Shown in pieces: positions 26,501-41,500 of a DNA stretch of 64,000 nt. The notes beneath the pieces were generated by a model, which saw only the letters and a program-made list of their open reading frames with translations, was not told where the DNA came from and did no database searches. This DNA comes from Arion vulgaris. Taxonomy: Eukaryota > Mollusca > Gastropoda > Stylommatophora > Arionidae. Numbering within the stretch: the stretch's first letter is position 1; each line of letters begins with the position of its first letter. The DNA lies in contig CM036758.1 in NCBI GenBank assembly GCA_020796225.1, positions 60,909,274 to 60,973,273 on the forward strand, in the 5' to 3' direction. A program made the position numbers and the translations under genes.

Positions 26501-29500
26501 GTACCCGATCTCTTTTTATTGTATGCTGTTATTGGTGGCTGGTTGTATTTCATTCTCATTAAATGTCCAAACCACTGCATTTGTTCTTTCGATGTATTCG
26601 GTGCATGAAGTTATGCCCACTCTGCTTCTGATGTCCTCATTTCGTAGTCTATCTTTCGTGGTGACTCCCACTGCCTTCCTCAAGGATTTCATTTCACATG
26701 TGGTGAACTTTCTACTGTGTCTATTTCTTATATCTTATAAAGTAAATATGATGTACCATGCTTGTATCTTGCACCTTTCTGCCAAGAGGGACGGAACCAT
26801 ATGGGGAAATCTGGTGCAATAAAGTTAATCCTTCGACATTAGACCCTTTAGGCTGTGAGATCTTGAACACTTCCTCCTCTTGACAGTTTATGATGGGGAT
26901 CACCTATATCTTGTAAATCACTGATTTGATTGTCTAAACAGGAACTAAAATGATACATTTTGTCTGTGCAGGGTTGTCAAAGAGTTGTAGAAGACTGGCA
27001 AAGAATCCTGCAAGTTAGGTCCTTGGTCATATCACCAGAAGAGGACATGGATGCATGGCTGAAATATTCCAGCCTGTGTCGCAAGAATGATCGCTTGGTA
27101 AGTCTACTATTTTGTTATATTGCCACCTACTTTTAATTTATTTCCTTTTGTTTCTCCCACTTTGTTTGCATAATTTTAATGTTATTTTAACACCTTCACC
27201 CTTCTGAGCCGATATAATGGCTCGGAATATTTTTTAAGATGTCGCAAAGCCAGTATACAGGCTAATTTAGTATACATTGCAATGTAAATGCACCCGGAGG
27301 TGAAAAGAAAAAAAATTGCAACGTGAAAGGGTTAATCTCTTCTATTTTCCAGTCCAGATTTTCATATCCCTAGTTACTTTAGACACCATTTTTTTAATAA
27401 TCATATTTAAAACAATAATTATTTGTTTTTAATGTGCAAATTGTTTTATGTGTCTCATATTTTTATCAAGAATTTTTTTTTGAAGCAAGACTTTATTAGT
27501 CTACTTTGTAAAATTGACATATTTTTTTATTTCACTTATTCTTTCTTTCTTTCGTCCTTCTCTGCTTTTTTGCCGCTAGGCGTAGCAGGTTTAACTGATG
27601 ATCGGTTTCCAAGATAATGCACGCTCGGTCGCTTGATATGGTGTGGTATTGTGGAGTTTTAAGATGTCTGTAACTCCATCAACCCATCTTTTCTTGGTCT
27701 GCCCTTTCCTCTTGATGATTCCATTTTCAGGTTGTCTTGCAACTGGTATATTCGGGTTCATTCTGACCAAGTGACCAAACCATTTGAGTCTCTGATTTTC
27801 AATAAATCTAATAGCAGGTGTTGTTCCGACTGTTCTTCTAATTTCCTCATTTCTTATATGGTCTCTTCTTGTTTTATTTACTGCTTTCCTCAGGCATTTC
27901 ACTTATTGTTCTTTGTAAATCTGACAAATATGTTTGCTTTTTTCTGTTGCTGTTCTCTGTACAACTAATATATTTTGTACTTTGTATATTGCTGTCTTGT
28001 ACAACTGGCATATTTATCACATTATAATAATAATAATTACTCTCGTACCTTATAATGCTACGTAGGGCCTGCAAGTAATTTCTCCATACCGTTCTATCCT
28101 GGGCAACTCGCTCAATCTCCTCCATAGAACTGAGATCGATATTTCCTGCCTCTCTCAGCAAAGTTCATTTCAGGGTCTCTTTAGGTCGACCTCTCTTTCT
28201 TGAACCCTTTGCATCCCACTTCAATGCCTGCTTTGATATTCGTTGATCATTTCTCCTCAAGGTGTGCCCAACATATCTCCATCTTCTCTTTCTTATAACA
28301 GTTGTCACTAGTGGTTGACCAGACATGTCTCTGATTTCATCACTTCTTCTAAATTCGTTCCATTTTATATTCATTATTTTTCGCAGACTCTATTTTCAAA
28401 TGCATTCAACTTGCTTTCTATATCTTTAGTCATTTTCCAACTCTCGCTGGCATATGTTAGGATTGATACAACATTTGAATTGAAAATTCGTAATCTAGTT
28501 TTAATACTATATAACTTGCAGTTCCATATTTTATTTAGATTTTTAAAAGCTGATGTTGCTTTGCCAATTCGTATCATAATTTCTTGTTTAAGATTTCCTC
28601 TGCAATCAAAATTGCTACCTAAATAGGTGAACTGCTCTGTTATTTTTATCATTTTAGATTCCAGTGTGATATCTGCATTACTTGCCATAGGTGTCTTCAT
28701 TATATCACATTGAGACATTGATAATAATCATTTCATGGGATGGCGACAGTGATGTGAGAGATAATATCTCTATACCAGTACTTTCTAGTTTTTTATTTAA
28801 TAAACTCTCCTCCGATTGTTGTCTACAATGAGACCACTATATTATGTTGACTATCTTTTCATTTTTCTGTCTTATACATTTTTATGGAGGAGTGTCTGAC
28901 CGAATGGATTAGAGCATGGCATCCATATGGGAGACCCTTGTTCAATTCACAGTAAGGTCAAGGATTGTTTGCTATTGTGGGCATAAATGAAAATTCCTTC
29001 AACAGCTTTGTGGGGACTGCACTAGCCATGTGGTCATTAAATTTCTCAGGCTTTCGTCCCACCTGTCCTACACCACCATTTTTTTTTTTTTCCCCGATCC
29101 AGAAGCATTTGAACTTTTCAGTTCTTCGGCTCGGTGCCATGGACATCATAACCCTTCGGTTCGGTGCCACGAGCACCGTAAATCTGGGGAATCTGTGGCT
29201 TTTTCTGCCATCCACGGAATTGAACCCGCACACACAGAGGGATAGTCACCCGTAGTCCAACGCGCTACGAACACGCTGGGCAGACGGACCTACACCACCA
29301 TAAAAGCGGTACTACAGGCGGTAACAATAGTTTTATTTATCCATTGTTTTGAAGATTTTAAAACTTGTTTCTTTAAGAATAGGTTGTCAAAGCAAAAGGT
29401 CTTGTTTTTGTATCCCTGCAGTTGATTTCTTTATCATTGACATTGCCCGCTGTTCGTAATGCGTTGGACTACGGTGACTAGTCCTCTTAAGTGCGGGTTC

Positions 29501-32500
29501 AACTCCGCGGACTGGCAGAAAAGCTACAGGTTCCCCAGATTCACGGTGTTCGTGGCACCGAGCCGAAGGGTTACGATGTCCATGACACCGAGCAAAAGAG
29601 CTTTCAGCTCAAGTGCTTCTGGATCGGGAAAAAAAATCATTGACATTAGTTCCTCAGATGGTCAAAATTTGTTAATAATGAGATAATTGGCTTCTTGTTG
29701 GGTATGTACTCTCACCTGAGTTGAAACATTAAGTAATTGTTTGCCGATGTCTTCTCACAGGCACTCTCTCACAAGACCTTGATCACCCTTCTAGGTTGTG
29801 ATCCTGCTAAACAGCCAGACCATGTGATTCCTACAACACACCCAAAGGTCACTTATGCATACCTCAAACATATGTGGAAGGACAATCGCAAGGTACAATT
29901 GATTGATTTGTATATCTGACTAATTGATTGTTGGACTGATTGATTAAGTAATTGATTGATTCAATAATTGATTGATTTCTTCCTTATTGTTGTAAAAGGT
30001 TATTTTTAACTTTCTTGAGAAAATGTGTTTTGATTAGATTAGTCGTCAACTCATCATCACTACACATCGAACTTATTAGTCTATAAGTTCTCCGATCTCC
30101 TCTTCAGTATGTCTCTCATCATGTGTTTACTAACAACACCGGTTCTTTGGTGGTTTATTATTCTTCATTGGCTACCAATATAGTGCTCTTGTCTAGCTAT
30201 ACCACATTTGACTTGGCATTCTTGCAGTCTGGCTAGGGTTGTAGATTCACCGCTATTATTTGAATCATTTACACATCCTCTCTTTCTTAGGGAATTTATA
30301 ATATCAGCCTGGTCCATTGCTCGCCTGCTTTGTACAGCAGTCATACCTGCAAGGCAATCTGTGCATTCATTTTCCTTACACCTGCATCCGTGGCACAAAA
30401 TAAAATGATTAAGATTAAGTGGTATGATTAGATTGCATAGTTGAAAGAAGTATTGTATGTGTGATTAATTAGTACTTGGAGGACGGGGACTGCCTAGAGT
30501 AGTTGATAGTAGCTTGGCCTGCTAGCTGTGAGCCCCATAGCTCGGTTCGAACCTTCTGTCCGCATTTGTTCGAGTCCCCTGGTCTTACTCAGACGATAAC
30601 GTGAGTACCTCTGAAGTCGGAGAAAATCTGCCTGTATGACGAGGAATACTAATTACAGTACATTGAGCACACTGCTGCCAGTGTAAGTAATTTACAATGT
30701 GACGCTGCTGCCATTGTATGATTTAGAAATTAGAAAACGGTTTTCACGCAAAATCAGTTTCAGAGATGAAACTTCATCTGAGTTGAAAACGGACTAACTT
30801 GGGAGTATACTTGGTGAAATTAAGATGACTAAATTTGAGAAAATATGATATTAACCCTTTGAACCCTGACCACCTTTATGTTGAAAACCATTCCCTCAAC
30901 ACATATCAGAGTTATAACAAAAAAAGATAATTTGGCACAACTAAGTGCTTTATAATTTGATGTACACTATCATCATTACATGCTATTATTTACCCTCTTT
31001 GTATGTGTACAGAATGAGGCTTACAATAAACTCCAGCTTTTTGTGAGGCAGTCACTGCAGACCAAGTCCTTACAGATCATTGGCCCAGATGAAGCAGCTC
31101 AGAGAACAAAACTCAGTCAGCTGACTGCCAGGTACATTTCCCTATGTCTCATACCATCAAATAGCTTGTCCTGAACAGAACTTTACCATCCCAACAGACC
31201 TGAATTTTCTCCCTCATAGGCCAGATGTCTCATCTCTGCAGCCGTCATGTTCAAACCATCAGTTACATCCTGAATCCATCTTCTGTGGTCTTCTCTTCTT
31301 TGCTGGTATGACTCCTTCCATGATGGTCTTCCAGCCCTTCATTTCTTTTATATGTCCAAAATACCTCACTTTTCTCTTCTTATTTGTAGCATCAGCCAGT
31401 TTTCTTTGATTTTGATGTCTCATAACATTATAATTTGCAGCAGAAGAATGTTCTTTAGTTAAACAATACATGCACACTCTTTTATAGTGTTCTCAATTGT
31501 TGTTGTATAGGCTAAACTGTAATGAGTCATAACAACATAAATTTCTCACCATTATTCCTGCTTCAGACAAACATGCACAGTGACATTGTGTTTTGAATAT
31601 TACTACTTTAACGTTGGCGTCAGTGGCTTAGTGGTAGTGAGCTCAAGCACAACCCAATAGTACCTGGTTCAAACTCTACGGTGGACAATTTGGAAGCAAT
31701 TTTGTTCCCATGTATTTTACGAATGGTAATAATAGACCTCACCTTTCAGAATGCAATGTTAAACTAGTGAATGTATAAGTCTTCTTATCTTATCTTAACC
31801 ACATTTGCGTGAAGGTCGTGGGGAGAGTTAGTTTTCTATCTTGTGCCAGGTGTGTTGCACTTGACGTTGTCAGTCCATGCTTTCGCTGGGAATCTGAGAT
31901 GTTATCTATCCATCGTGTTCTTGGCCTGCCTCATGCTCTGCGCCTAGAGTGTCGATTATTGTAGGCACGTGATAGTAGTAAATGTGGTTCCATTCTCATT
32001 AGATGGCCGAACCACTTGATTCTTTGCTTCTCGATGTACTGCATGCATGGTATAGTACCAACGATGCTTCTGATATTCTCGTTTCTAACTCTATCTCGCC
32101 TTGTAACGTTGACAGCTTTCGTAGACATCTCATTTCATATGTTGTAATCTTTCTTTCTTGTGTCTTAATCAGGGGCCATGTTTGGCACTGATAGCAGAGA
32201 GTTGGAATAAATATACAGTTTATCAGTTGTCGTTTGACTGTCATGTTAATGCTTGGATGTTTTAATAGTGGTGACAGTTGGTATGAACGTATAAGTGGTG
32301 TCTAGAAAATCAACGACTCGTTTTCTGTGGTTGAAGGTGACTTTCTGTAAAGTGTGTGCCACAATTTTCATTTTAAACTACTCTTGTCTTCTAATAATAC
32401 TTCACTTTAGCTAGCAAGTTATTTTATTATGAACACACAATCAGTCTATATCTCCTATATAATACAATCAACATTCTTTCTATTACTATGTACTTGTTTG

Positions 32501-35500
32501 TCACTTGATAAAGACCTTTTGTTTGAAATGTCAACTAGTTTCTATAACACACTGTTTGCAGTAACTTATACAAAATAAAAATTTAAGAATAATCCTGCAA
32601 AATGTCTGCAAATACTATAAAGTAAAAGTAAAGGAACCCTTTCATACCTCGTGGTATAAAGGCAATACAGTGTTAGGCCTGTATTTCTCATTGACCGTCG
32701 GCACACGATGGGTGATGTCTCAGCATCACGCAGGCCGCCTTTACTTTCCCAGAGCATGTCTGGTACCCAGTTGAGGCTGGGTCGACCTGAGAGCCATCGC
32801 GGTCGGGAAAATTCCACGTGCACTGCGGAGTTCAACCCAGACCACCAGCCTTGAGAAGCGAGTTCACTAACAATTACGCTACCGCAGCTCCTGCAAATAC
32901 TATAACACATTTATATATATATTCCTCTCGTACTGCTATAGACTAAGGACTACTCTGGCTGGAATCACAGAATTACACTCATGCGTGCATTCTGAGTGAT
33001 TCATTAAGTATAATCCGAAAGGTGGAGGCTGGTTCGGTGCGCAGGTAATGGATTGAATCACTACAAGCGTCAACAATTTGCAGAATTACACTTATCTTCG
33101 TTCCGGGGCACATGGGTGGCAACGACAATGAAAGAGCAGACAGGCTCGCTGGCTCTGTCACTATATCAGGGGGCTAGCCAATGGATAGAGCTGATTCTTT
33201 GAACGCCCTCATAGAGTGTGGCCACAAAGATTTTCATTTAAACCAATCCACATCAACTACTAGATTGTAGGAGCTGGGTTTGAAGATTGGAGTAGCAAGA
33301 AAAGAACAGCATCACAGGTATATGAGTAGGCTCATCAATCAAAATCGAACTGGTACGGTCAGTCGCTGAACACTGTTGGAGATATTGCGAAAATCGGAGC
33401 ATTTTTGAACATGTCCGGAGTGCAATGAAGATATTTCAAACTGTAACTGTTATACGTTACATAGGGCCTGCAAGTAATTTCTTCATACAACTTTATCAGT
33501 ATGCATAACTTGCGCAACCAAAATAGAGAATACCATTTATCTCTTTCGTTGAAATCTTCAGAGCGTGTTTTCTTAAAGCATTGAGATGTTGCTTTGTACG
33601 AGAGGTCCATATTTTCTTGTTAGTCAGACAAGTCTATTACAGGAGCCGAAGAATTTAAAGCCAAGCCAATGTGGTTAGGAATCCTAAGATGAGCATTTCT
33701 ACATACTTTTATTGCTAACAGAAGAGTGTTTGATTGATTGATTGATTGATTGATTGACCATCATCATTGCACTTCAGTGAGTAACCATGTGTACTCTGAT
33801 CTCGTTTAAAGAAGATCTCAGGAGTGCACAAACTCTTAGCACCAGAAAGGGTCCTCGATATAATTGTAGGTAAACAAAATTTTTAAAAAAAATTTTTCCA
33901 ATAAATTTGTCGGAGCAGTGACTTTCCAGCCTGCTCTTCTCGATTTTGAACTGCCAAGGGCTCTTTTAAAAGTAAAAAGTAAAGTAAAGGAACCCTTTCA
34001 TACCTCATGGTATATATGTCAATACAGTGTTATGCCTGTATTTTTCATTGACCGTCGGCACACGATGGGTGATGTGGTCAGCATCACGCCGGCCACCTTT
34101 ACTTTCCCAGAGCATGTCTGGTACCCAGTTGAGGCTGGGTCGACCTGAGAACCGTCGTGGTCTGGAAAAATTCCATGCGGGAGCTGAACCCAGACCACCA
34201 GCCTTGAGAAGCGAGTTCACTAACAACTACGCCACCGCGCCTCAAGGGCTCTTTTACTTGCTCAAATTGAACACAGTACCAACATTTTATCGTCCATCTC
34301 CTATAAGGCTAGGAACTTGATCTCACCTACACTGAGATCTGGGATCTCTGGAAGAATATCCAGATGGCTCCACGAGAAAGCAAACCGAGTACCTTTGGAG
34401 CGAGAGGCAAGCACCTAACTTCTATGCCACAGAGACCCACGTTGTCTTAGAATAAGCACACACAAGATTAACATAAGTTTGTATGTTCTACTATTTTAAC
34501 AATATTTTATTTGTATTTTTTTCTGCCCATTCAGATGTTACTTGAGATTAGGCCAGTGGTCAGAAGATTTGCATGGCATAACAGATGAATTTATCCCACA
34601 AATCATAGATTACTACAACCTGGCTAAAGAACATGATAGTTCTTGGTACAAGGTTAGTCCAGTCAAGGGTTAAACTATACCTCTACAGCTGTGTTGTTCT
34701 ATGATCTATTTCAAACTCTATACCTCCATAGCTGTGTTGTTCTATGTTCTTGTCGCTATATTCTATGTTCTTGTTCGATTTCCTCAATTTCTCCTTGCAA
34801 TTATATTACATGTTGTTTTCTCATGATCATCGTATGTGTGCAATTTGTCATATTACAGATTGTGTAAGATTACCTCTGTATCATTCTGTTGTTTTTGTAT
34901 AGCTCACAACTGTTACTTTGCATTGAGTTGCTTCTGTTACTCATTAACTCTTTCCACGCCAATCTCCGCACGCTGCGATATAGTGAATTCCTGTTAAACG
35001 CCAATCGCTGTACACTGCATCATTCAAGTTGTTTCCCCTTATATAAGTCTTTCTAGTTTTACTTTTGCTATTTTTCTTCAACAACTTTTTAACCTTGTTA
35101 TTATAATAGGATGTTCAATTTTCTTCTAATTAGTATATAATAAGATATACATATGTATATGTTTATTTATTATCGAGTAGCTACGATTTGGTTTTTTAAT
35201 GCTTTATTTGCTTCCCTTGAATTAACCATGTAAAATTAAGGAAATAACTGCGTACAGAAAGAGTTAAATTTGACTTCATTATCCAGGCATGGCATTCATT
35301 CGCACTGATGAATTATGAGGCTGTCCTGTTCTATAAGCAGAAAGAGCAAGCTGCATGTTTGTCATCTTCAACAGGCACATCTGATAGCAGCACTATGGAT
35401 ACACCCAGACTGGACTCATCATCTTCACCAAGGCCTGAGTCTGTGAGTTTCTTCTTCTTCTTCAGTTTTGTGTACACTGTCTTTGGATAAGTTTCTGTAT

Positions 35501-38500
35501 ATACTATTGTTATGATATGCATGTCTGTCCATTATTTTATTATAGATCATTCCATTATTTTATTATAGATCAGTCCATTATCTTAATATAGATCAGTCCA
35601 TTATTTTATTATAGATCAGTCCATTATTTTATTATAGATCAGTCTATCATTTTATTATAGATCAGTCCATTATTTTATTATAGATCAGTCCATTATTTTA
35701 TTATAGATCATTTTATTATTTTATTATAGATCAGTCTATTATTTTATTATAGATCAGTCTATCATTTTATTATAGATCAGTCTATTATTTTATTATAGAT
35801 CAGTCTATCATTTTATTATAGATCAGTCTATTATTTATTATAGATCAGTTCATTATTTTATTATAGATCAGTCCATTATTTTATTATAGATCAGTCTATC
35901 ATTTTATTATAGATCAGTCTATTATTTATTATAGATCAGTTCATTATTTTATTATAGATCAGTCCATTATTTTATTATAGATCAGTCCATTATTTTATTA
36001 TAGATCAGTTTATCATTTTATTATAGATCAGTTCATTATTTTATTATAGATCAGTCCATTATCTTAATATAGATCAGTCCACTATTTTATTATAGATCAG
36101 TCCATTATTTTATTATAGATCAGTCCACTATTTTATTATAGATCAGTCTATTATTTTATTATAGATCAGTTCATTATTTTATTATAGATCAGTCCATTAT
36201 CTTAATATAGATCAGTCCATTATTTTATTATAGATCAGTCCATTATTTTATTATAGATCAGTCTATTATTTTATTATAGATCAGTCTATCATTTTATTAT
36301 AGATCAGTCTATTATTTTATTATAGATCAGTCCATTATCTTAATATAGATCAGTCCACTATTTTATTATAGATCAGTCCATTATTTTATTATAGATCAGT
36401 CTATTATTTTATTATAGATCAGTCTATCATTTTATTATAGATCAGTCTATTATTTTATTATAGACCAGTCCATTATCTTAATATAGATCAGTCCACTATT
36501 TTATTATAGATCAGTCTATTATTTTATTATAGATCAGTTCATTATTTTATTATAGATCAGTCCATTATTTTATTATAGATCAGTCCATTATTTTATTATA
36601 GATCAGTCTATTATTTTATTATAGATCAGTCTATCATTTTATTATAGATCAGTCTATTATTTTATTATAGATCAGTCTATCATTTTATTATAGATCAGTT
36701 CATTATTTTATTATAGATCAGTCTATCATTTTATTATAGATCAGTCTATTATTTTATTATAGATCAGTTCATAACTTTGCTATAGATCAGTCCACTAATA
36801 TGTATTTAGTGTATGTGAAATGAATGCGGTAACAGTTATTGACATTAATTTGTGAATGGATGTTAATTTGTGAATAGTTAGTTATATTAATTTGTGAATG
36901 GATGTTAATTTGTGAATAGTTAGTGATATTATTGTATACCTTATGAACAATCTCATGACATGAACAGTAAATTTCCAAAAGCATTGAAACTTTACTGTTC
37001 ATGACTATGATTGTGATGAAACAAAGTTGACTTCTGTCTGTGTTTAAAGTATTTTGATTTTGCCTTCCCTCTTGAGATTTCTGCAAAGATACAAAAGTAT
37101 TGCATTCCAGCTGTTCATGGATTCTTCAAGTCCATTGATCTGTCTTCACTGAACAGTCTACAGGATACACTGAGGTAAGTTATGATTTGAACATAGCGAT
37201 GGAGACTGCAGGAAAACTATGTAGAATGGCAAAACACGTAATAACAAAGTACTGTAGTGTTACAAAAAACAATGACAATACACAACGTTTCGCTAAGGGC
37301 CTTATTTACGTGATTTACTTTACTTAGTCATATATTTACTTGATTTGTTTATTGTTTCTCATCTTTTTCCACTTCTAGTTTTGCTGCATTTATTTCGTTA
37401 TTCGTTTTTAGTCACAGATTTTTATTTTATGACGGTTGTAATGTCTTTGTCAAAGTCTATATGCAGTGTGCTGTGAAATTCATCACTCCTGTTGTATCGT
37501 TTGCTAAAGGCCTTTTGGTCGAAACGTTGCTGTGTATTGTCATTGTTTTTGTATTTTGTAAAACTACAGTACTTTGTTATTATGTGTTTCATGATTCAAA
37601 CATAGAGAAACTCAAGATATGTATCTCTTATACAGGGTGTTGAAGATAATTGCAGCCCCATTGACAAATCGAAAATTGCCAGATAACCTATCGCGTTGTG
37701 TTTATTTACTATTTAAACCAGTTCTGACTAGCTCATCCTACGTCACATTTGTTCATCGCCCCTTCCGCACTACAATTACACACCGTCACACAACCTTGAC
37801 CTATACTATGTCATAACTGAACCTTCTCATTTCCATACATATATGCCAGATTAGCTCCATTCATAGGCTGCTTTTAAGTTGAACACCCTGTACAACTCCC
37901 AATCTGTGCTTTGAAGTGTCCATAGTGGTTGATTGTGACTGAGTGGATAATATTTCTCTTCTCTCTTTCTCTCTATCTCTTTCTCTCTGTTTGTGTCTTT
38001 TTCTCTCTCTTTAACTCTTACTTGTTTACAATAGAACAAAGTGCTGAAATTTATCCATTGGTTGATTGATAGGAACATCATCATTGTACTTCACGAATAA
38101 CCGTGTGTGCTCTGATCTGTTTCTTACACAGGAAGCTATCAGCAGCATCGCATGACTCCGTAGCACCAGCTAGGGTCCCCAGTTTAATTTTGAAGATGGT
38201 GAAAATTTTATTTTAATATTTTGAATGCATTTTGTCCAAGCAACGACTATGCATCCTACCTTTATCAATTTTCAACTCCCAAGTTTTCTCATACTTGCTT
38301 GAATATCTGCTTGAATATCGGACCTGATGCATCAAAACAGAGTACAATCCAGCAGATAACATTCCAAGAAATGAAGCAGAAGATGAACTCACCAAAGAAA
38401 GTCAGACACTGCAACAGAACTACATAAGGGCAACATATGAATGAAATGATCAAACTAACTATTGAACCAATTTTTGATGAAATTGAAAATGAGATCACCT

Positions 38501-41500
38501 AGGTTAATAAACAAAGATACCTGCCATTATTTCTCGACAGGCCAAGTCCTCATTTTCCAGTTACCCACTATACAACAGACTGAGAACTCATCTATGCTTC
38601 TTCACTCTTAGGGAGGCATAGGTCCAAAAGCCAAGGTTTTCCAAGCCCTCCTATCCAGATTTGTGTACCTGTGGTAACAGTTATATGACATGAACTCCTG
38701 TTGCAGACCTGGCTAGCCTAGTGTAGTAAATAGATTAGCTCTTGTCCATACCTTGTTTCCTTTCAAATAAATTTTCTTTGATATTGGGAGCCTAGTTCTT
38801 CCTATTGCCTTTGTTAATCATTTACATTCTTCACCCCTAGGAAGGCATATTTCTGCAACCAAGGTTTCCAAACCTCCTATCCAATGCCATTTTTCCAGAT
38901 CTCTCAATCTCTCTCCCATTTTCTTGCATTCCTTTCCAGCTCCCGTCTCCAGGTATCCTACCTTGCGGGTCTCTCTTCTTCTCAGGTGGCAAGCTATGAA
39001 ATTTCTTATTTGTAGCTATCTTGTGTTTTTTTATAGGGTGTTGTAGCTAGCCCCATTCCCAACCTCTTCATTACCGCTATGAAGCGTGACAGGTAACAGT
39101 GGTTCTATTCTTTACACCCTGATTTGGACCTTGGTAACTACTCATGCAAATCATTTACATGAAACTAACAAATGAGAAAAATATTTTTGACAGACTTCTG
39201 ACCTTGTGGTTCGACTATGGTCAGTGGCCCGAGGTCTACGAGTTCATGGGCGAGGGCATCAAGAGCATTCAGATAGACAACTGGCTACAGGTGATCCCTC
39301 AGCTTATTGCCCGTATTGATACTCCAAGATCACTGGTACAGAGACTGGTACATCAATTGCTGATAGAGATTGGCAAAGCTCACCCACAGGTAACCTTATG
39401 CTAATGAATTTTTACACATATATTTTGTCTCATTTTTACTACTACTTCAGTCTCTTCTTTGTTGTCATGTCTTTTTGTTCTATACATCTCTCATATCTTT
39501 ACTATTTCCTTTAGCTATTGAGCGATGTATGGAAACCTACAGATCTGATGTGGTCAGACCGGATCAGATCTAGAGAAAACAGTTAGGAGGCTGCGGTAAT
39601 ACTGAGTAAACAGGTGATGTAGCTGGCTATGGTATCAGAGAGGGCTGCATTGGACCGAACAGACATTCTTAACGCACTGAGAGTCTTTTTGAACAGAAGA
39701 GTTTCAGGGTTGCTAGTCCCACTCGCTGACCAGATTGAGAGAGATGGGTGTCAATAATGGTACAGCCCAAAAAGAATGACATACCAAATATGCAAAGAGA
39801 TTGATTAATCAACATCGAACTGGCGTGTTGGGCCGCTGAACGTTACTGGAATTGTTGAGACGGATATCGGAGCACCATGGACATGTCCAGAGTGCTATGA
39901 TGATAGTCCTCATATAACGGATAACAGGCGATATGGACAAGTATAATTCAGTATTGCATAAGAAAGGAAAAATGAAAGATTAAATATAAAGATAAAATAT
40001 TTTTAAAATCATGAGTTATTGGATGCTGAATTGACTTCATAAAACAGACACATAAGTACTCAATTTTCTCCAACTTGTATTGAACTTATGCATGCTGATG
40101 GCTTACTGCTTAAACACACTCCTCATTCTTTCAATTTTTGCTTGTACATCTAACTGGAAGGTAAAACTGGCAGTGAAGTTAATTATTCTTGTTTGACTTT
40201 TCTGTAAATGCTCTACCAGGCAGGCTACAGCTTGACAAATTGTCATGCAACTATTGTTTGTATTTACAGGCTTTGATTTACCCTCTGACTGTAGCTTCAA
40301 AGTCCAATGCTGCCTTACGTCAAGCTGCAGCAAATAAGATTCTAAAGAGCATGTGTGAGAGAAGCCAGACACTGGTTGCCCAAGCTATGCTGGTAATTTT
40401 GTTTAGAATTTTGTCAGACCTATTTCATATTACAGAAATAATACGTCAGCGTCCAAGACAAACTGTATCATGGCTGATAATTTGAGGCAGACGGCTGCAT
40501 TTATTAGAGAATCCAAAATCCCAATCTAGTGAAAACGAGAAGCAAGAATATTACAGAAATACTATAAGGCCTAAGATGCAGTGAATGAGTATCCTCTTCT
40601 TCTGCTTTTGTTGACTATGAATTCAGGCATAGTCAGGGTGCCTTGTATGGTACTTCTGACTGATTTTTGCATGATGACCAGCTTTTCTTATTATTAGTGT
40701 CCCCCACCTAGTAAATGAGATGACATTCGTCAGGTTTAGTGAACACGCCCATGTGTTGCCTGGTCTTGTAAAGGGAGCAAAGAATAGTAACACTGCGACC
40801 TACAAGACATGCCATACGAGGCGACAGGTAGGGGCCTAGGCAAGCTTCCATAGTAAATAAAAAGTATTGCTGAAATCGATGTGCTGGCATACTAGTATGT
40901 GCACAATGTAAATTGCTCTTAGCACAATCACATAAAAATCACAAAGAGTGGTTTAACAAGTGAGTCGATATGGAGGGTTCGAAGGAAGAAGGTTCAGTGA
41001 ACCAGTTATGAATAAGATACTACTCTATATATAAGTGGTGAGGGTTGTAACAGACTATTCATTGCAGCTGGCTAAGCGGGTAGGGATAGAAGAGCAGTGA
41101 CGCATTAGGTCCCAAAAATAAGGAGCTGAAAATGTATCTAAAGATAAACGATTGATTTCCTTGCACTGGGTTGCCCAATTTGGCTGGGTCCCTCTCTGCA
41201 GAATTATCACACCATCTGCCCAGATTATGTAGAGCCGCTGTAGCGTAGTTGTTAGTGAACTCGCTTCGCAGGGCTGGTGGTCTGGGTTCAGCTCCTGCAA
41301 TGCGCGTGGAATTTTCCCGACGCGCGGCTCTCAGGTCGACCCAGCCTCAACTGGGTACCAGACATGCTCTGGGAAAGTAAAGGCGGCCGGCGTGATGCTG
41401 ACCACATCACCCATCGTGTGCCGACGGTCAATGAAAAATACAGGCCTAACACTGTATTGACCTATATACCACGAGGTATGAAAGGGTTCCTTTACTTTGG

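Noticed and set aside
41231..41300. tRNA-like segment with A- and B-box resemblance
   Set aside because: Head of SINE-B; no acceptor stem closure and the same segment heads several dispersed copies. The same holds for the SINE-C, D, E and G heads.
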